Positions 17,891 through 27,880 are shown, counted from the stretch's first letter. The stretch: 64,000 nucleotides of DNA from JANLVJ01 sp031363945 (GCA_031363945.1 JANLVJ010000064.1:1-64000); one strand, 5' to 3'. Notes: generated from the letters alone by a model not told the origin. A program made the numbers and translations.

Positions 17891-18700
17891 ATGTCAAGAA
17901 CAACATATGAAGATTTATTAGAGTCAGGTGTCCATTTTGGTCATCTAACCCGCAAATGGAATCCAAAAATGGCTCCCTATGTATTTATGGAGAAAAACGG
18001 GATCCATATAATTGACCTCAATAAAACACTCGTTAAAACCGAAGAAGCTTGCGCAGCGATTAAGCAAATCGTGAAATCAGGTAGAAAAGTCTTATTCGTT
18101 GCAACAAAAAAACAGGCAAAAGATATCGTGGTAGAAAGCGCAAAACGCGTTAACATGCCATATGTAACTGAAAGATGGCTGGGTGGTATGCTTACCAACT
18201 TTGCGACTGTTCGTAAGTCAATCAAAAAAATGACGAATATCGATAAGTTCAGTAAAGACGGAACATATGATAACCTGTCTAAAAAAGAAAAGTTGATGAT
18301 TCAGCGCGAGCGTATCAAACTTGAAAATGTTTTAGGAGGTATTGCAGATCTTAATCGTTTGCCAGCAGCATTATTCCTGATTGACGTAAAGAAAGAACAT
18401 ATTGCAGTTGCAGAAGCATTGAAATTAAACATTCCTACTTTTGCGATGGTAGATACCAACTCTGACCCTACTAATATCGATTTTGCTATTCCTGCAAATG
18501 ATGATGCAACGAAGTCTATTGCACTAATTACCAGCATTATATGCAAGGCAATTGAAGAAGGTCTTGACGAACGCAAGCGAGAAAAAGATGACGAAAGCGA
18601 GAAAGAAGCTGCTGCTATTGCAAAAGCCGAAAAAGGTGAAGGTGTAGAAGCTGCTCCTGCAACCGGCAGAAGAGAACGCCTGTCAGAAAGCACCGAGTAA
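17891..18700 (+). CDS. rpsB: 30S ribosomal protein S2 (uS2)
   Basis: 269 residues: HFGHLTRKWNPKMAPY at the N-terminus, RWLGGMLTNF in the middle, and the AMVDTNSDPTNIDFAIPANDDA block. The last about 35 residues are a charged, alanine- and glutamate-rich tail typical of Bacteroidota S2. A strong terminator follows, so it is transcriptionally separated from tsf, unlike the rpsB-tsf operons of many other phyla. Confidence 0.97.
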   Translation: MSRTTYEDLLESGVHFGHLTRKWNPKMAPYVFMEKNGIHIIDLNKTLVKTEEACAAIKQIVKSGRKVLFVATKKQAKDIVVESAKRVNMPYVTERWLGGMLTNFATVRKSIKKMTNIDKFSKDGTYDNLSKKEKLMIQRERIKLENVLGGIADLNRLPAALFLIDVKKEHIAVAEALKLNIPTFAMVDTNSDPTNIDFAIPANDDATKSIALITSIICKAIEEGLDERKREKDDESEKEAAAIAKAEKGEGVEAAPATGRRERLSESTE

Positions 18701-18753
18701 ACGATTATTTTTTCCTGAACTAATTTAATCAATATTTTATTTAAAAAATTAAC

Positions 18754-18778
18754 AGCCCGGATTTATATCCGGGCTTTT
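18754..18778 (+). terminator. Rho-independent terminator after rpsB
   Basis: A perfect 9-bp stem AGCCCGGAT / ATCCGGGCT with a TTAT loop, followed by TTTT. It lies 54 bp after the rpsB stop. Confidence 0.85.
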
Positions 18779-18869
18779 AATTGTTCTCTGCCAGCAAGCT
18801 GATCAGATTACAGAAATGCCCGATAAGATTATTACTAATTGTCAATAAATATTTAAAATAGATAAGATT

Positions 18870-19709
18870 ATGTCAACTGTAACCATAACTGCTGCAGATG
18901 TAAACAAGCTTCGAATTAAAACCGGAGCTGGCATGATGGACTGTAAAAAAGCCCTGACCGAAACAAATGGTGATTTTGAAGCTGCCATTGATTACCTGCG
19001 TAAAAAAGGTGCAAAGGTTTCTGCAAGCCGTTCAGATCGTGAGGCAAAGGAAGGTGTTGTTATTGCAAAGACAACCACCGATGGTAAAAAAGGAATCATC
19101 ATTGAGCTTAATTGTGAAACTGATTTTGTTGCTAAAAATGCAGATTTTGTTCAGTTTGCTCAGTCAGTTGCAGCTCTTGCCATTGAAAAAAACCCCGTTT
19201 CACTTGAAGCTTTATTAGACCTCGAATTAAATGGAACTAAATTATCAGAAGCTATCAATGAACAGACTGGTAAAATCGGCGAAAAGATTGGAGTTTCTAA
19301 ATTTGAAAAAGTTGAAGCCCCAAAAGTGGTAGCTTATATCCATGCAAATTATAAGCTTGGTGTATTGGTTGGCTTAAGCGCTGACGCGCAAGGAGTAGAA
19401 GAAGCAGGAAGAGACGTAAGCATGCAGATTGCAGCAATGAATCCTGTCGCTATTGACAAGGGTGATGTTGATGCAAGTGTAATTGAAAGAGAACTGGAGA
19501 TTGCCAAAGACGTTATACGTTCTGAAGGCAAACCTGAAGAAATGGTTGAAAAAATTGCCCAGGGAAAACTTAATAAATTTTATAAAGACAACACATTGCT
19601 GAATCAGGAGTTCGTGAAAGACTCCTCTAAAACAATCGCGCAAATGCTCGACACGGTTCATAAGGGATTAACAGTCATCTCATTTAAAAGGGTTCAGTTA
19701 GGAGCCTAA
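18870..19709 (+). CDS. tsf: Elongation factor Ts
   Basis: Nucleotide exchange factor for EF-Tu. The 279-residue protein has an N-terminal UBA-like domain (VNKLRIKTGAGMMDCKKAL) and the signature ELNCETDFVAKN (about residues 77-88), followed by two dimerisation subdomains. Length is normal. It is enclosed by terminators on both sides, so it is probably a single-gene unit. Confidence 0.97.
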   Translation: MSTVTITAADVNKLRIKTGAGMMDCKKALTETNGDFEAAIDYLRKKGAKVSASRSDREAKEGVVIAKTTTDGKKGIIIELNCETDFVAKNADFVQFAQSVAALAIEKNPVSLEALLDLELNGTKLSEAINEQTGKIGEKIGVSKFEKVEAPKVVAYIHANYKLGVLVGLSADAQGVEEAGRDVSMQIAAMNPVAIDKGDVDASVIERELEIAKDVIRSEGKPEEMVEKIAQGKLNKFYKDNTLLNQEFVKDSSKTIAQMLDTVHKGLTVISFKRVQLGA

Positions 19710-19710
19710 A

Positions 19711-19743
19711 AAAAATCCCCGTCGAAAGCCGGGGATTTTTTTT
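19711..19743 (+). terminator. Rho-independent terminator after tsf
   Basis: An 11-bp perfect stem (AAAAATCCCCG / CGGGGATTTTT) with an 8-base loop and an extended T run, starting 2 bp after the tsf stop codon. Confidence 0.88.
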
Positions 19744-19834
19744 GAAATACTTTATTCATCCATATACGATATAACGCATTAGATGGCTGAGTAATTTTTA
19801 TTAATTTGCCCATAACCTGTGTTTAACCAATACC

Positions 19835-20545
19835 ATGATGAAATATAAAAGGATACTTCTCAAGCTGAGTGGTGAATCATTAATGGGGAAAAAAGAATTC
19901 GGAATTGATCCGGATATGCTGGCCCAATATGCTGCCGATATTAAAAGTGTTGTTGCCAAAGGAGTAGAAATAGCAATCGTTATTGGTGGTGGAAATATCT
20001 ACAGAGGGCTGGATGCTGAAAAAGGTGGCATGGATAGGGTTCAGGCTGACTATATGGGCATGCTTGCTACCGTGATTAATAGCATGGCCTTGCAAGATTC
20101 ATTAGAGAAACACCATATTAAAACCAGATTACTATCTGCCATTAAAATGGAACAGATTTGTGAGCCATTTATCAGGCGCAGAGCAATCAGGCACCTTGAG
20201 AAAGGAAGAGTAGTGATATTTGGGGCGGGTACGGGAAACCCATATTTTACAACAGACACAGCCGCCAGTTTAAGGGCTATAGAAATACAGGCAGATGTAG
20301 TGCTAAAAGGTACCAGGGTTGATGGTATTTATACAGCAGATCCAGAAAAAGATGCATCAGCTACACGCTTTGACAGAATTACATTTACAGAAGTTTACGA
20401 ACGTGGCTTAAATGTTATGGATATGACCGCCTTCACGCTCTGTCATGAAAATAATCTACCAATTATTGTGTTTGACATGAATAAAGAAGGGAATTTTATG
20501 AAGATTGTTTCTGGCGAACCTATTGGTACATTAGTTCATTCATAA
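19835..20545 (+). CDS. pyrH: UMP kinase
   Basis: Converts UMP to UDP for pyrimidine nucleotide synthesis. A 236-residue amino-acid-kinase fold: ILLKLSGESLMG at the N-terminus, VIGGGNIYRG (about residues 49-58), the GTGNPYFTTDTAASLRA block, and VDGIYTADPEKD. The frame opens ATGATG, so the true start is 19835 or 19838. It is followed 39 bp later by frr, the usual pyrH-frr pairing. Confidence 0.96.
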   Translation: MMKYKRILLKLSGESLMGKKEFGIDPDMLAQYAADIKSVVAKGVEIAIVIGGGNIYRGLDAEKGGMDRVQADYMGMLATVINSMALQDSLEKHHIKTRLLSAIKMEQICEPFIRRRAIRHLEKGRVVIFGAGTGNPYFTTDTAASLRAIEIQADVVLKGTRVDGIYTADPEKDASATRFDRITFTEVYERGLNVMDMTAFTLCHENNLPIIVFDMNKEGNFMKIVSGEPIGTLVHS

Positions 20546-20584
20546 AAAATAAAAAATCTTCAGACTTATTAATACCAGATATAA

Positions 20585-21148
20585 ATGGAACCAAGAATTA
20601 AGAATCTCCTTGATGAAGCAAAGTTGCTTATGGAAAAAGCAATCAGTCATACAGATTCAGAATTACTGAAGATCAGGGCAGGCAAGGCAAATCCGACAAT
20701 GCTTGATGGTCTGTATATTGACTACTATGGCACAAATACTGCCCTTGGACAAGTTGCCAGTATAAACTCTCCTGATGCACGTACAATTGTTGTTCAGCCC
20801 TGGGAAAAAAACCTTATAGGAGCCATTGAACGGGCTATTCAAGAAGCAAATCTGGGTCTGAATCCACAAAATGATGGGTCTCTGATTCGTATCAATATAC
20901 CTGCACTTACAGAGGAAAGACGAAAAGACCTTGTAAAGATGGCAAAGACTGAATGTGAGCAGGGAAAAATAACGATTAGAAATGCCCGTAAAGATACAAA
21001 TGAGGGCTTTAAAAAGCTTGTGAAAGATGGAGTTGCAGAAGACGATGCGAAAACAGGGGAGGCCGAAGTTCAGAAATTAACTGACGCTTATATTATTAAA
21101 ATCGATAAACTTTTAGAAGTAAAGGAAAAAGATATTCTGACCGTTTAA
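20585..21148 (+). CDS. frr: Ribosome recycling factor
   Basis: 187 residues, full length. Conserved segments are LLKIRAGKANPTMLDGL, SINSPDARTIVVQPWEK, and LNPQNDGSLIRINIPALTEERRKDLVK. With EF-G it dissociates post-termination ribosomes. It is co-directional with pyrH and 39 bp upstream of the ABC exporter. Confidence 0.97.
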   Translation: MEPRIKNLLDEAKLLMEKAISHTDSELLKIRAGKANPTMLDGLYIDYYGTNTALGQVASINSPDARTIVVQPWEKNLIGAIERAIQEANLGLNPQNDGSLIRINIPALTEERRKDLVKMAKTECEQGKITIRNARKDTNEGFKKLVKDGVAEDDAKTGEAEVQKLTDAYIIKIDKLLEVKEKDILTV

Positions 21149-21187
21149 CAGCAATCATTCTATTTTTTTACCTCTCTTACTAAGCCC

Positions 21188-22945
21188 ATGAAGATTCTTT
21201 GGAACTACCTGATCCGATACAGGCAACTATTAATGCTTGCCCTTCTTCTGGCTGCTATAAACCAACTTTTTTCATTACTTGATCCGTATATTTTCAGTCA
21301 GATCGTTGACATCTATCTGAAGAATTTTAAAAAATATACCCTGAATGCATTCATGTTCGGGGCAGGTAAGTTTTTACTTATGGCCGTCGGAGTTGCCATG
21401 GTTTCACGTATCGCAAAAAACTTCCAGGATTATTATACCAATGTAATTACTCAGAGTCTGGGTGCCAGAATTTATTCTGATGGAATCAGGCATTCACTTG
21501 AACTTCCCTACACTGTATTTGAAGATCAGCGTAGTGGTGAAACGCTGGGCATACTGACAAAACTGAGAACTGATTGTGAGCGCCTGATTACGGCCTTTAT
21601 AAGTGTGCTTTTTACCTCAGTAATTGCTATCCTATTTGTTGGTATTTATGCCTCTACTATTTATTGGCCAATTGCCCCGATTTATTTGGCAACCATCCCA
21701 ATTTTAGGTACTATAAGCTACGTATTAAGCAAGAAGATTAAAGTAATACAACGCAATATAGTCAATGAGACCACAGCTCTGGCAGGTTCTACAACTGAAT
21801 CACTGAGAAATATTGAGTTAGTGAAAAGTCTGGGCCTTGCTGATCAGGAAATAAAAAGATTAAATGGTATAACCCGCAAAATACTCAAGCTTGAATTACG
21901 GAAAGTTAAATATGTGAGAAGCCTGAGCTTTGTTCAGGGCACCTGTGTCAATCTTTTACGAAATGGCCTTTTACTGTTATTGGTTTATTTAACGTATGTC
22001 GGCAAAATCACCATAGGGCAATTTTTCTCCTTATATTTTTATTCTTTCCAAATTTTTGGCCCGCTTCAGGAATTGGGAAATATCATAAACGTGTATAGGG
22101 AAACAGAAGCATCGCTAGAGAACTTTAAGCGAATTATCGCAATACCTACAGAGATTAAACCAGAAAATCCGGTAAAATTAGGGCCTATCGAAGCACTTGA
22201 ATTTGAAGATGTACAGTTCAGGCATTTAAGTGGTACCCGTAATGCACTGGCAGGGGTTTCCTTTAAAGTCGAAAAGGGCGAAACAATTGCTTTTGCCGGA
22301 CCTTCAGGCTCGGGTAAAACTACACTCGTAAAACTATTGGTTGGCCTGTATAAACCTGTTACAGGTGAAGTTCTGTATAATGGATTTTCTGGAGACCTGG
22401 TTGATATGGATGAAATGCGTGAACGCATAGGATTTGTAACCCAGGATACCCAGTTGTTTTCAGGATCAATCAGAGAAAATCTATTGTTTGTTGCACCAAT
22501 GGCCACGGATGAAGAAATTCTCGATGTATTGCAAAAAGCTGCCTGCCAGGGTTTACTTGTCCGGGCAGAGAAAGGTCTGGATACGCTGATTGGAGAAGGT
22601 GGGGTAAAGGTATCAGGTGGAGAAAAACAACGGTTGTCAATTGCCCGGGCTTTATTAAGAAAGCCAAGAATCATGATTTTTGATGAAGCAACCTCATCAC
22701 TTGATTCACTCACCGAAGAAGAGATCAGTAAGACCATTAGGGAAGTTTCTATTGGACAAGATCATATTACTGTATTAATTGCTCACAGACTGTCAACTAT
22801 TATGCACTCAGACCGTATATATGTATTGGAAAGAGGTAAAATTATTGAGTTTGGTGGTCACACTGAATTACTTGCTTTGAAAGGTCTTTATTATGCAATG
22901 TGGAGACAGCAAATAGGCGAGCGGTTGACAGACGAAATAAGTTAG
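21188..22945 (+). CDS. ABC exporter, fused permease and ATPase
   Basis: A 585-residue half-transporter. An N-terminal six-helix ABC membrane domain spans roughly residues 15-310, and the nucleotide-binding domain has Walker A GPSGSGKTT (about residues 375-383), the signature VSGGEKQRLSIARAL, Walker B IMIFDEATSSLD and the H-loop AHRLST. The first signature residue is V rather than L. It belongs to the MsbA/LmrA-like type I exporters; the substrate is unknown, with lipids or drugs possible. It is just upstream of, and possibly coupled to, a patatin-like lipase. Confidence 0.88.
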   Translation: MKILWNYLIRYRQLLMLALLLAAINQLFSLLDPYIFSQIVDIYLKNFKKYTLNAFMFGAGKFLLMAVGVAMVSRIAKNFQDYYTNVITQSLGARIYSDGIRHSLELPYTVFEDQRSGETLGILTKLRTDCERLITAFISVLFTSVIAILFVGIYASTIYWPIAPIYLATIPILGTISYVLSKKIKVIQRNIVNETTALAGSTTESLRNIELVKSLGLADQEIKRLNGITRKILKLELRKVKYVRSLSFVQGTCVNLLRNGLLLLLVYLTYVGKITIGQFFSLYFYSFQIFGPLQELGNIINVYRETEASLENFKRIIAIPTEIKPENPVKLGPIEALEFEDVQFRHLSGTRNALAGVSFKVEKGETIAFAGPSGSGKTTLVKLLVGLYKPVTGEVLYNGFSGDLVDMDEMRERIGFVTQDTQLFSGSIRENLLFVAPMATDEEILDVLQKAACQGLLVRAEKGLDTLIGEGGVKVSGGEKQRLSIARALLRKPRIMIFDEATSSLDSLTEEEISKTIREVSIGQDHITVLIAHRLSTIMHSDRIYVLERGKIIEFGGHTELLALKGLYYAMWRQQIGERLTDEIS

Positions 22946-22956
22946 AATTTGACAAA

Positions 22957-23706
22957 ATGAACATAGGACTGGTGTTATCTGGTGGGGGTGCCCGGGGAAT
23001 AGCGCATCTTGGGGTATTAAAGTTTCTGGAAGAGAAAAATATAACCATCAGCCATATCTCCGGAACCAGTGTAGGTGCCATAGTCGGTGCATTTTATGCT
23101 GCTGGTTATGAATCAGGAAGGATAGCTGAAATAATTAAAACTGTTAATTTTTTTAGCCTGATCAGACCTGCATTTTCATCAACGGGTTTCTTCAAGTCTG
23201 AAAAAATCAGTGCTGTTTATTCAAAGCATCTGCCCGCAAATTTTGAAGAATTAAAAACTCCGCTCTGGGTATCAGCAATAAATGTTGAAAAAGGCAAAAC
23301 AACATTTTTTCAATCAGGAAATCTCTATAAGCCTATACTGGCAAGCTGCTGCCTGCCCATGTTTTTTCAACCCATTGAAATAAATAATAATCTGTATATG
23401 GATGGGGGAATCCTGAATAATTTGCCCGTTGAACCATTATTGACGCTGTGCGATAAGATTATCGGGGTGAATGTCAATTCAACAGATGATCATTTCAAAC
23501 CAAAAAACATGACCAAAATTACCCAGCGTTGCATAGAGCTGGCAATAAGCTGCAATGTAGCTTTAAGAAGAAAGTACTGTGATCTCTATATAGAACCCAG
23601 CAGGTTAAAAACCTGCAGTATGTTTAATCTTACTAATATTGATGACCTGATAAGCTACGGTTATGATGAGATTAAAAGTTTATGGGATACTGTTGATATA
23701 ATTTGA
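22957..23706 (+). CDS. Patatin-like phospholipase
   Basis: A 249-residue serine hydrolase from the ATG at 22957. The oxyanion loop is SGGGARGIAHLGVL right at the N-terminus, the nucleophile elbow is GTSVG (about residues 37-41), and the catalytic aspartate is in MDGGILNNLPVEPL. The frame extends upstream to 22900 inside the ABC gene, but those 19 residues are not conserved and the family starts at MNIGLVLSGGG. It starts 11 bp after the ABC transporter stop, so the two are likely one operon, perhaps acting in membrane lipid turnover. No signal peptide. Confidence 0.88.
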   Translation: MNIGLVLSGGGARGIAHLGVLKFLEEKNITISHISGTSVGAIVGAFYAAGYESGRIAEIIKTVNFFSLIRPAFSSTGFFKSEKISAVYSKHLPANFEELKTPLWVSAINVEKGKTTFFQSGNLYKPILASCCLPMFFQPIEINNNLYMDGGILNNLPVEPLLTLCDKIIGVNVNSTDDHFKPKNMTKITQRCIELAISCNVALRRKYCDLYIEPSRLKTCSMFNLTNIDDLISYGYDEIKSLWDTVDII

Positions 23707-23720
23707 ATTTTGTCAATCAG

Positions 23721-25007
23721 CTAGGCAAGCGTAGCCTTCACTAAATTATTTTTCAAAAGTTCTTTACTATTCAAAAAAGTAAGGCCACTGATCAGTAATA
23801 CCATAGCACCTCCAAATACGACCGAAGGTACAGTGCCCACAAGTCTTGCTGCTGTGCCAGATTCAAAGCCCCCAATTTCATTTGATGAACTGATAAACAT
23901 CGTATTTACAGCCGATACCCGTCCTCGCATATTATCGGGGGTCAGTACTTGCAGAATCGTAGACCTGATTATAACGCTTATACTATCAAATGCGCCTGTT
24001 AGAAAAAGGGCGAAGATTGAGAGAAAGAAATTGGTAGACAGGGCAAAAAGTATCGTTGCCAGCCCGAATCCCGTGACGCCTAATAAAAGATTGCGCCAGG
24101 CTTTTCCAATTGGAGTGCGGTATAACATAAGGCCCATGGTAATGAGCGAACCTGCGGCCGGTGCTGAACGCAGGCAACCCAGACCGGTAGCCCCAACATG
24201 TAATATATCAGTCGCATATACTGGAAGCAGAGCAATTGCCCCCCCAAAGAATACTGAGAAAAGGTCTAGAGAAAGTGCTCCCAGCATCATTTTATTACTG
24301 AATACAAACTTTATACCCTCACCAAGAGAATTAAAGATAGAAAGTTCTTCACTATTGGGTATAGGGTTTGGAGGGCGATTGGCAATGGTCGAAAGAAATA
24401 ACATAGCTATTAACTGACTGCAAATAACAAGCATAAATGCAGCCGTGATACCAAAAAACCCAAGCACCAACCCCCCAATAGCTGGGCCCAGAACCGTTGA
24501 AACCTGGAATGCACTGCTATTCCAGGTGCTTGAATTAGCATAATACTTCCTGGGTACGAGGCTCCCGAGTAATGAAAAAGCAGCAGGGGAATAAAACCCC
24601 CTGCAGATACCATTACAGACAATCATTGCAAACATGATACCTACCTGCCAGCTCAGACTTACACTCATACTTATATGTGGCTGGGTAAAGTATAATAAAG
24701 TTGAGGAAGAAATAAACATACCTGAGATGACGATCAACATCATCTTCTTTTTATCACTGTGATCTGCCAGGTGACCTGCAAATAAAGCAGTGCTTATTGC
24801 AGGTAGTGCTTCTGCAAGACCAATCAGGCCAAGTGTAAATGTATTATGTGTAAGCAGATACATATGCCAGCCAATAATAAGACCCTGAATCTGATAGGCA
24901 AATGTGATAGCAAGCCGGATTCCTATATATGATCTGAATTCAGGAAATTTAAGCGATACAAATGGTGTCAGGGGGAAGTCTGTTAATTTCTCGGGGTCAC
25001 TTTCCAT
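23721..25007 (-). CDS. Major facilitator superfamily transporter
   Basis: A 428-residue membrane protein with about 12 hydrophobic segments. The loop between helices 2 and 3 reads GHLADHSDKKKMM, the MFS motif-A equivalent, and a second loop DNMRGRVSAVNTMF resembles the EntS/MFS_3 exporter group. The substrate is unknown. It is convergent with the patatin gene (15 bp apart) and 27 bp downstream of recG in the same direction. Confidence 0.85.
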   Translation of the reverse strand: MESDPEKLTDFPLTPFVSLKFPEFRSYIGIRLAITFAYQIQGLIIGWHMYLLTHNTFTLGLIGLAEALPAISTALFAGHLADHSDKKKMMLIVISGMFISSSTLLYFTQPHISMSVSLSWQVGIMFAMIVCNGICRGFYSPAAFSLLGSLVPRKYYANSSTWNSSAFQVSTVLGPAIGGLVLGFFGITAAFMLVICSQLIAMLFLSTIANRPPNPIPNSEELSIFNSLGEGIKFVFSNKMMLGALSLDLFSVFFGGAIALLPVYATDILHVGATGLGCLRSAPAAGSLITMGLMLYRTPIGKAWRNLLLGVTGFGLATILFALSTNFFLSIFALFLTGAFDSISVIIRSTILQVLTPDNMRGRVSAVNTMFISSSNEIGGFESGTAARLVGTVPSVVFGGAMVLLISGLTFLNSKELLKNNLVKATLA

Positions 25008-25034
25008 TATCGGTACTAAGTTATTTGTAAGCTA

Positions 25035-27131
25035 CTAAGAAATTTGTTCCCATGAGATATGCTCCAGGTTTTTGCTGTTAAAAAACAAATTCAGCAGACG
25101 ATTTTCTTCAAGAATCAATGCCGGGTCTTTTTCAAGAATAGCCAGAACCAGGGTTCTTGCAGCATGCAATATCTGCTGGTCTGCCACAAGATCAGCTAAC
25201 TTCAAATCAAGTACCCCACTTTGCTGGGTACCCTCTATATTGCCAGGTCCACGTAATTTTAAGTCTGTTTCAGCTATTTCAAATCCGTCATTGGTGCTGA
25301 CCATCGTATTAATCCTAAGCTTACTTTCTGCTGATAGTTTATTTCCACTCATCAAAATACAATAAGACTGTTCACCACCACGACCGACCCGGCCTCTTAA
25401 CTGATGTAAAGTCGACAGGCCGAATCTTTCGGCACTTTCTATGACCATAACAGAAGCATTGGGAATATTGACTCCGACCTCAATGACGGTAGTGGCAACC
25501 ATAATCTGGGTTTCACCCCTGACAAAACGTTGCATTTCAAGTTCCTTATTTACCACTTTCATCTTGCCATGCACAATACTGATCTGATAGTCAGGTTTGG
25601 CAAAAGAGCGTTCAAGTTGTTCAAGCCCCTGAAGAAGATTTAAATAGTCAAGAGTTGCTGATTCTTCAATCAACGGATAAACTATGTATATCTGCCGGCC
25701 AAGGGCTATCTGCTCTTTGATAAAACCTACCAGCCTGAGCCTGTGACTTTCAAAATAATGTACTGTTTTGATGGGTTTTCGACCAGCAGGCAATTCATCT
25801 ATGACAGAAATATCAAGGTCACCGTATAAGGTCATAGCCAGGGTTCTTGGAATTGGGGTAGCAGTCATTACCAGCATATGAGGGGGCAGACTATTCTTTC
25901 TCCAGAGTCTTGCCCGTTGCTCTACTCCAAAACGGTGCTGTTCATCAATAATAACGATTCCAAGATTTTGAAAAACAACTCTATCTTCAATAAGTGAATG
26001 AGTACCAATCAAAATACGCAGTTCGCCTTCTTTAAGTTCTCTAAGTATGGTAGTGACAGTACTATGCCTGACAGATCCGGTAAGTAAAGCGATTCCTTTA
26101 AAATCAATACCCATCGCCTCTGTAATTGAATTTAAATGCTGGCGGGCTAGAATTTCAGTAGGTGCCATCAGACAAGCCTGAAAACCATTATCAAGAGCAA
26201 TCAGCATACTCATCAATGCTACAATTGTTTTGCCACTACCTACATCACCCTGCAACAGTCGGTTCATCTGATGACCTGAAACACAATCATGTCTGATTTC
26301 TTTAATAACCCGCTTCTGGGCATAGGTAAGTTCAAACTTCAGTTGATTTTGGTAGAAGTCATTGAAAATAGCTGCAACCCGGGGAAAGACAAATCCCCTG
26401 CTTTTAAGTATCCGGTTCTTTTTAATCCTTAGCATTTTTAACTGGATGAAAAAGAGTTCTTCGAATTTCAGTCGCGATATAGCCTGTCTGAGATCTATTT
26501 GGCTTTTGGGGAAATGAATACTTCTGATGGCCGTCTCTTTGGAGATCAGCTTAAACTTTTCCCGAATGTATAAAGGAAGCGTTTCGGTAATTTGTAATGT
26601 GGGAAATGAGAGAACCTGCTTACACAGATTCAGGATACCCTTACTATCAAGATAAACCTTTTTCAGGCGCTCGGTACTTGAATAAACAGGCTGCATAAAG
26701 GCCGATAAACTCGCCTCATGCTCGGCATTCGTTTCTAACTCAGGGTGCACCATGTTCAGGCTGTCACCAAACAACCCAGGTTTTCCAAAGACTATGTAAT
26801 TTTCATTTAGCCTGAGGTTTTTATCGATAAAACTAACCGCTTGAAACCAAACCAGTTCAAGTACTCCTGTCTCATCACTTACCCAGGCCTTCAGCCGTCT
26901 TGGACCCTTGCCGGCAAACAGCTCTTTGCGAACTAACTTTGCCTTAATTTGAACGAAAGGCATATCGGGTTCAATTTCCCCAATTTTATGCCAGGTAGTA
27001 CGATCAAGGTAACGGTAGGGATAATAAGTCAGGATATCATTGAAATTCGACAATCCAAGTTCCTTTTGTAGAAGAGCAGCTTTTGCCGGGCCAAGACCTT
27101 TTAAATATGCGAGCGGGAAGGTATTATCCAT
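25035..27131 (-). CDS. recG: ATP-dependent DNA helicase RecG
   Basis: Remodels stalled replication forks and Holliday junctions. The 698-residue protein has an N-terminal wedge/OB region (GLGPAKAALLQKELGL, DILTYYPYRYLDRT), Walker A LQGDVGSGKTIVAL, the DExH box IIDEQHRFGVEQR, MTATPIPRTLAMTLYGDLD, and helicase motifs V-VI including QLRGRVGRG. Length is normal. It starts 15 bp after the RidA gene, in the same direction. Confidence 0.96.
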   Translation of the reverse strand: MDNTFPLAYLKGLGPAKAALLQKELGLSNFNDILTYYPYRYLDRTTWHKIGEIEPDMPFVQIKAKLVRKELFAGKGPRRLKAWVSDETGVLELVWFQAVSFIDKNLRLNENYIVFGKPGLFGDSLNMVHPELETNAEHEASLSAFMQPVYSSTERLKKVYLDSKGILNLCKQVLSFPTLQITETLPLYIREKFKLISKETAIRSIHFPKSQIDLRQAISRLKFEELFFIQLKMLRIKKNRILKSRGFVFPRVAAIFNDFYQNQLKFELTYAQKRVIKEIRHDCVSGHQMNRLLQGDVGSGKTIVALMSMLIALDNGFQACLMAPTEILARQHLNSITEAMGIDFKGIALLTGSVRHSTVTTILRELKEGELRILIGTHSLIEDRVVFQNLGIVIIDEQHRFGVEQRARLWRKNSLPPHMLVMTATPIPRTLAMTLYGDLDISVIDELPAGRKPIKTVHYFESHRLRLVGFIKEQIALGRQIYIVYPLIEESATLDYLNLLQGLEQLERSFAKPDYQISIVHGKMKVVNKELEMQRFVRGETQIMVATTVIEVGVNIPNASVMVIESAERFGLSTLHQLRGRVGRGGEQSYCILMSGNKLSAESKLRINTMVSTNDGFEIAETDLKLRGPGNIEGTQQSGVLDLKLADLVADQQILHAARTLVLAILEKDPALILEENRLLNLFFNSKNLEHISWEQIS

Positions 27132-27146
27132 TCATTGACCCTTAAA

Positions 27147-27536
27147 CTATGATCGGTTCTGGGTTGAAGCGATAAAGGAAATTTCTAAATTGACATTTTT
27201 AGGAAGTCTTGCTACTTCTACTGTTGTACGTGCTGGAAAATCTGAAGTGAAAAAAGTACTGTAAATCTCATTGACTATTGCAAAATTATCCATGTTCTTC
27301 AGATAAATGCATGTACTTACAATATCTGAAAATTCTAAACCTGAAGCAATCAGTAAAGCTCTGATATTTGCCAGTACTTGATTTGTTTCTCTTTCTATCG
27401 TTTCAATAACCAATTCACCTGTTGCCGGATTCATGGCAATTTGCCCTGAACTAAAAACAAAACCCAAGCTGGAAACAGCCTGACTATACGGTCCAAAAGG
27501 GGCGGGCGCGTCTGCAGTATTGATAATTTTGTTCAT
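27147..27536 (-). CDS. RidA family (YjgF/YER057c/UK114) protein
   Basis: 129 residues. It probably hydrolyses reactive enamine/imine intermediates such as 2-aminoacrylate to the keto acid. Family markers are the N-terminal APAPFGPYSQAV, the VFSSGQIAMNP strand, and the C-terminal PARTTVEVARLP, where the arginine binds substrate carboxylate. It is upstream of recG on the minus strand. Confidence 0.93.
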   Translation of the reverse strand: MNKIINTADAPAPFGPYSQAVSSLGFVFSSGQIAMNPATGELVIETIERETNQVLANIRALLIASGLEFSDIVSTCIYLKNMDNFAIVNEIYSTFFTSDFPARTTVEVARLPKNVNLEISFIASTQNRS

Positions 27537-27583
27537 CGAAAATAATCTAGTGGTAAAAATGAGTTATTTCCTGACAATATCGT

Positions 27584-27736
27584 TTAAAACCAATGGTATT
27601 TATGTGCAAGCGCGAATAAAATTTTGACAGTTATTCCGACAATGAATACAGAAATGGCAATTCTATTAATCCAGTGCATTACCTGGATATTAAAATTAGT
27701 TGGACGTTCAGGATCACTTTTTCTAAAAAAGTACAT
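27584..27736 (-). CDS. DUF6728-like small single-pass membrane protein
   Basis: A 50-residue open frame lying in the RidA-OmpA gap. It begins MYFFRKSDPERPTNFNIQVM and then has one hydrophobic helix (about residues 27-42, AISVFIVGITVKILFA) with a basic/aromatic tail. The N-terminal RPTNFNI stretch matches what I recall of the Bacteroidota DUF6728 family. Function unknown. ATG at 27736, TAA at 27584-27586, no strong ribosome-binding site. Confidence 0.65.
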   Translation of the reverse strand: MYFFRKSDPERPTNFNIQVMHWINRIAISVFIVGITVKILFALAHKYHWF

Positions 27737-27880
27737 ATTTAAATGAATAATTTATTGCAATTAACTAATTTTTAAGACAGCGAACTTTAAAATAAGTTTC
27801 TGCTGGCCTTAAGATTTTTTCAGATACTGAATTCTATTTCACCCTGACAAATGACTTTCTTACATCTTGAAAAACTCCAT

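Noticed and set aside
22900..22956. Upstream extension of the patatin gene inside the ABC exporter
   Set aside because: The added residues are the out-of-frame end of the exporter gene, and the family begins at MNIGLVLSGGG.
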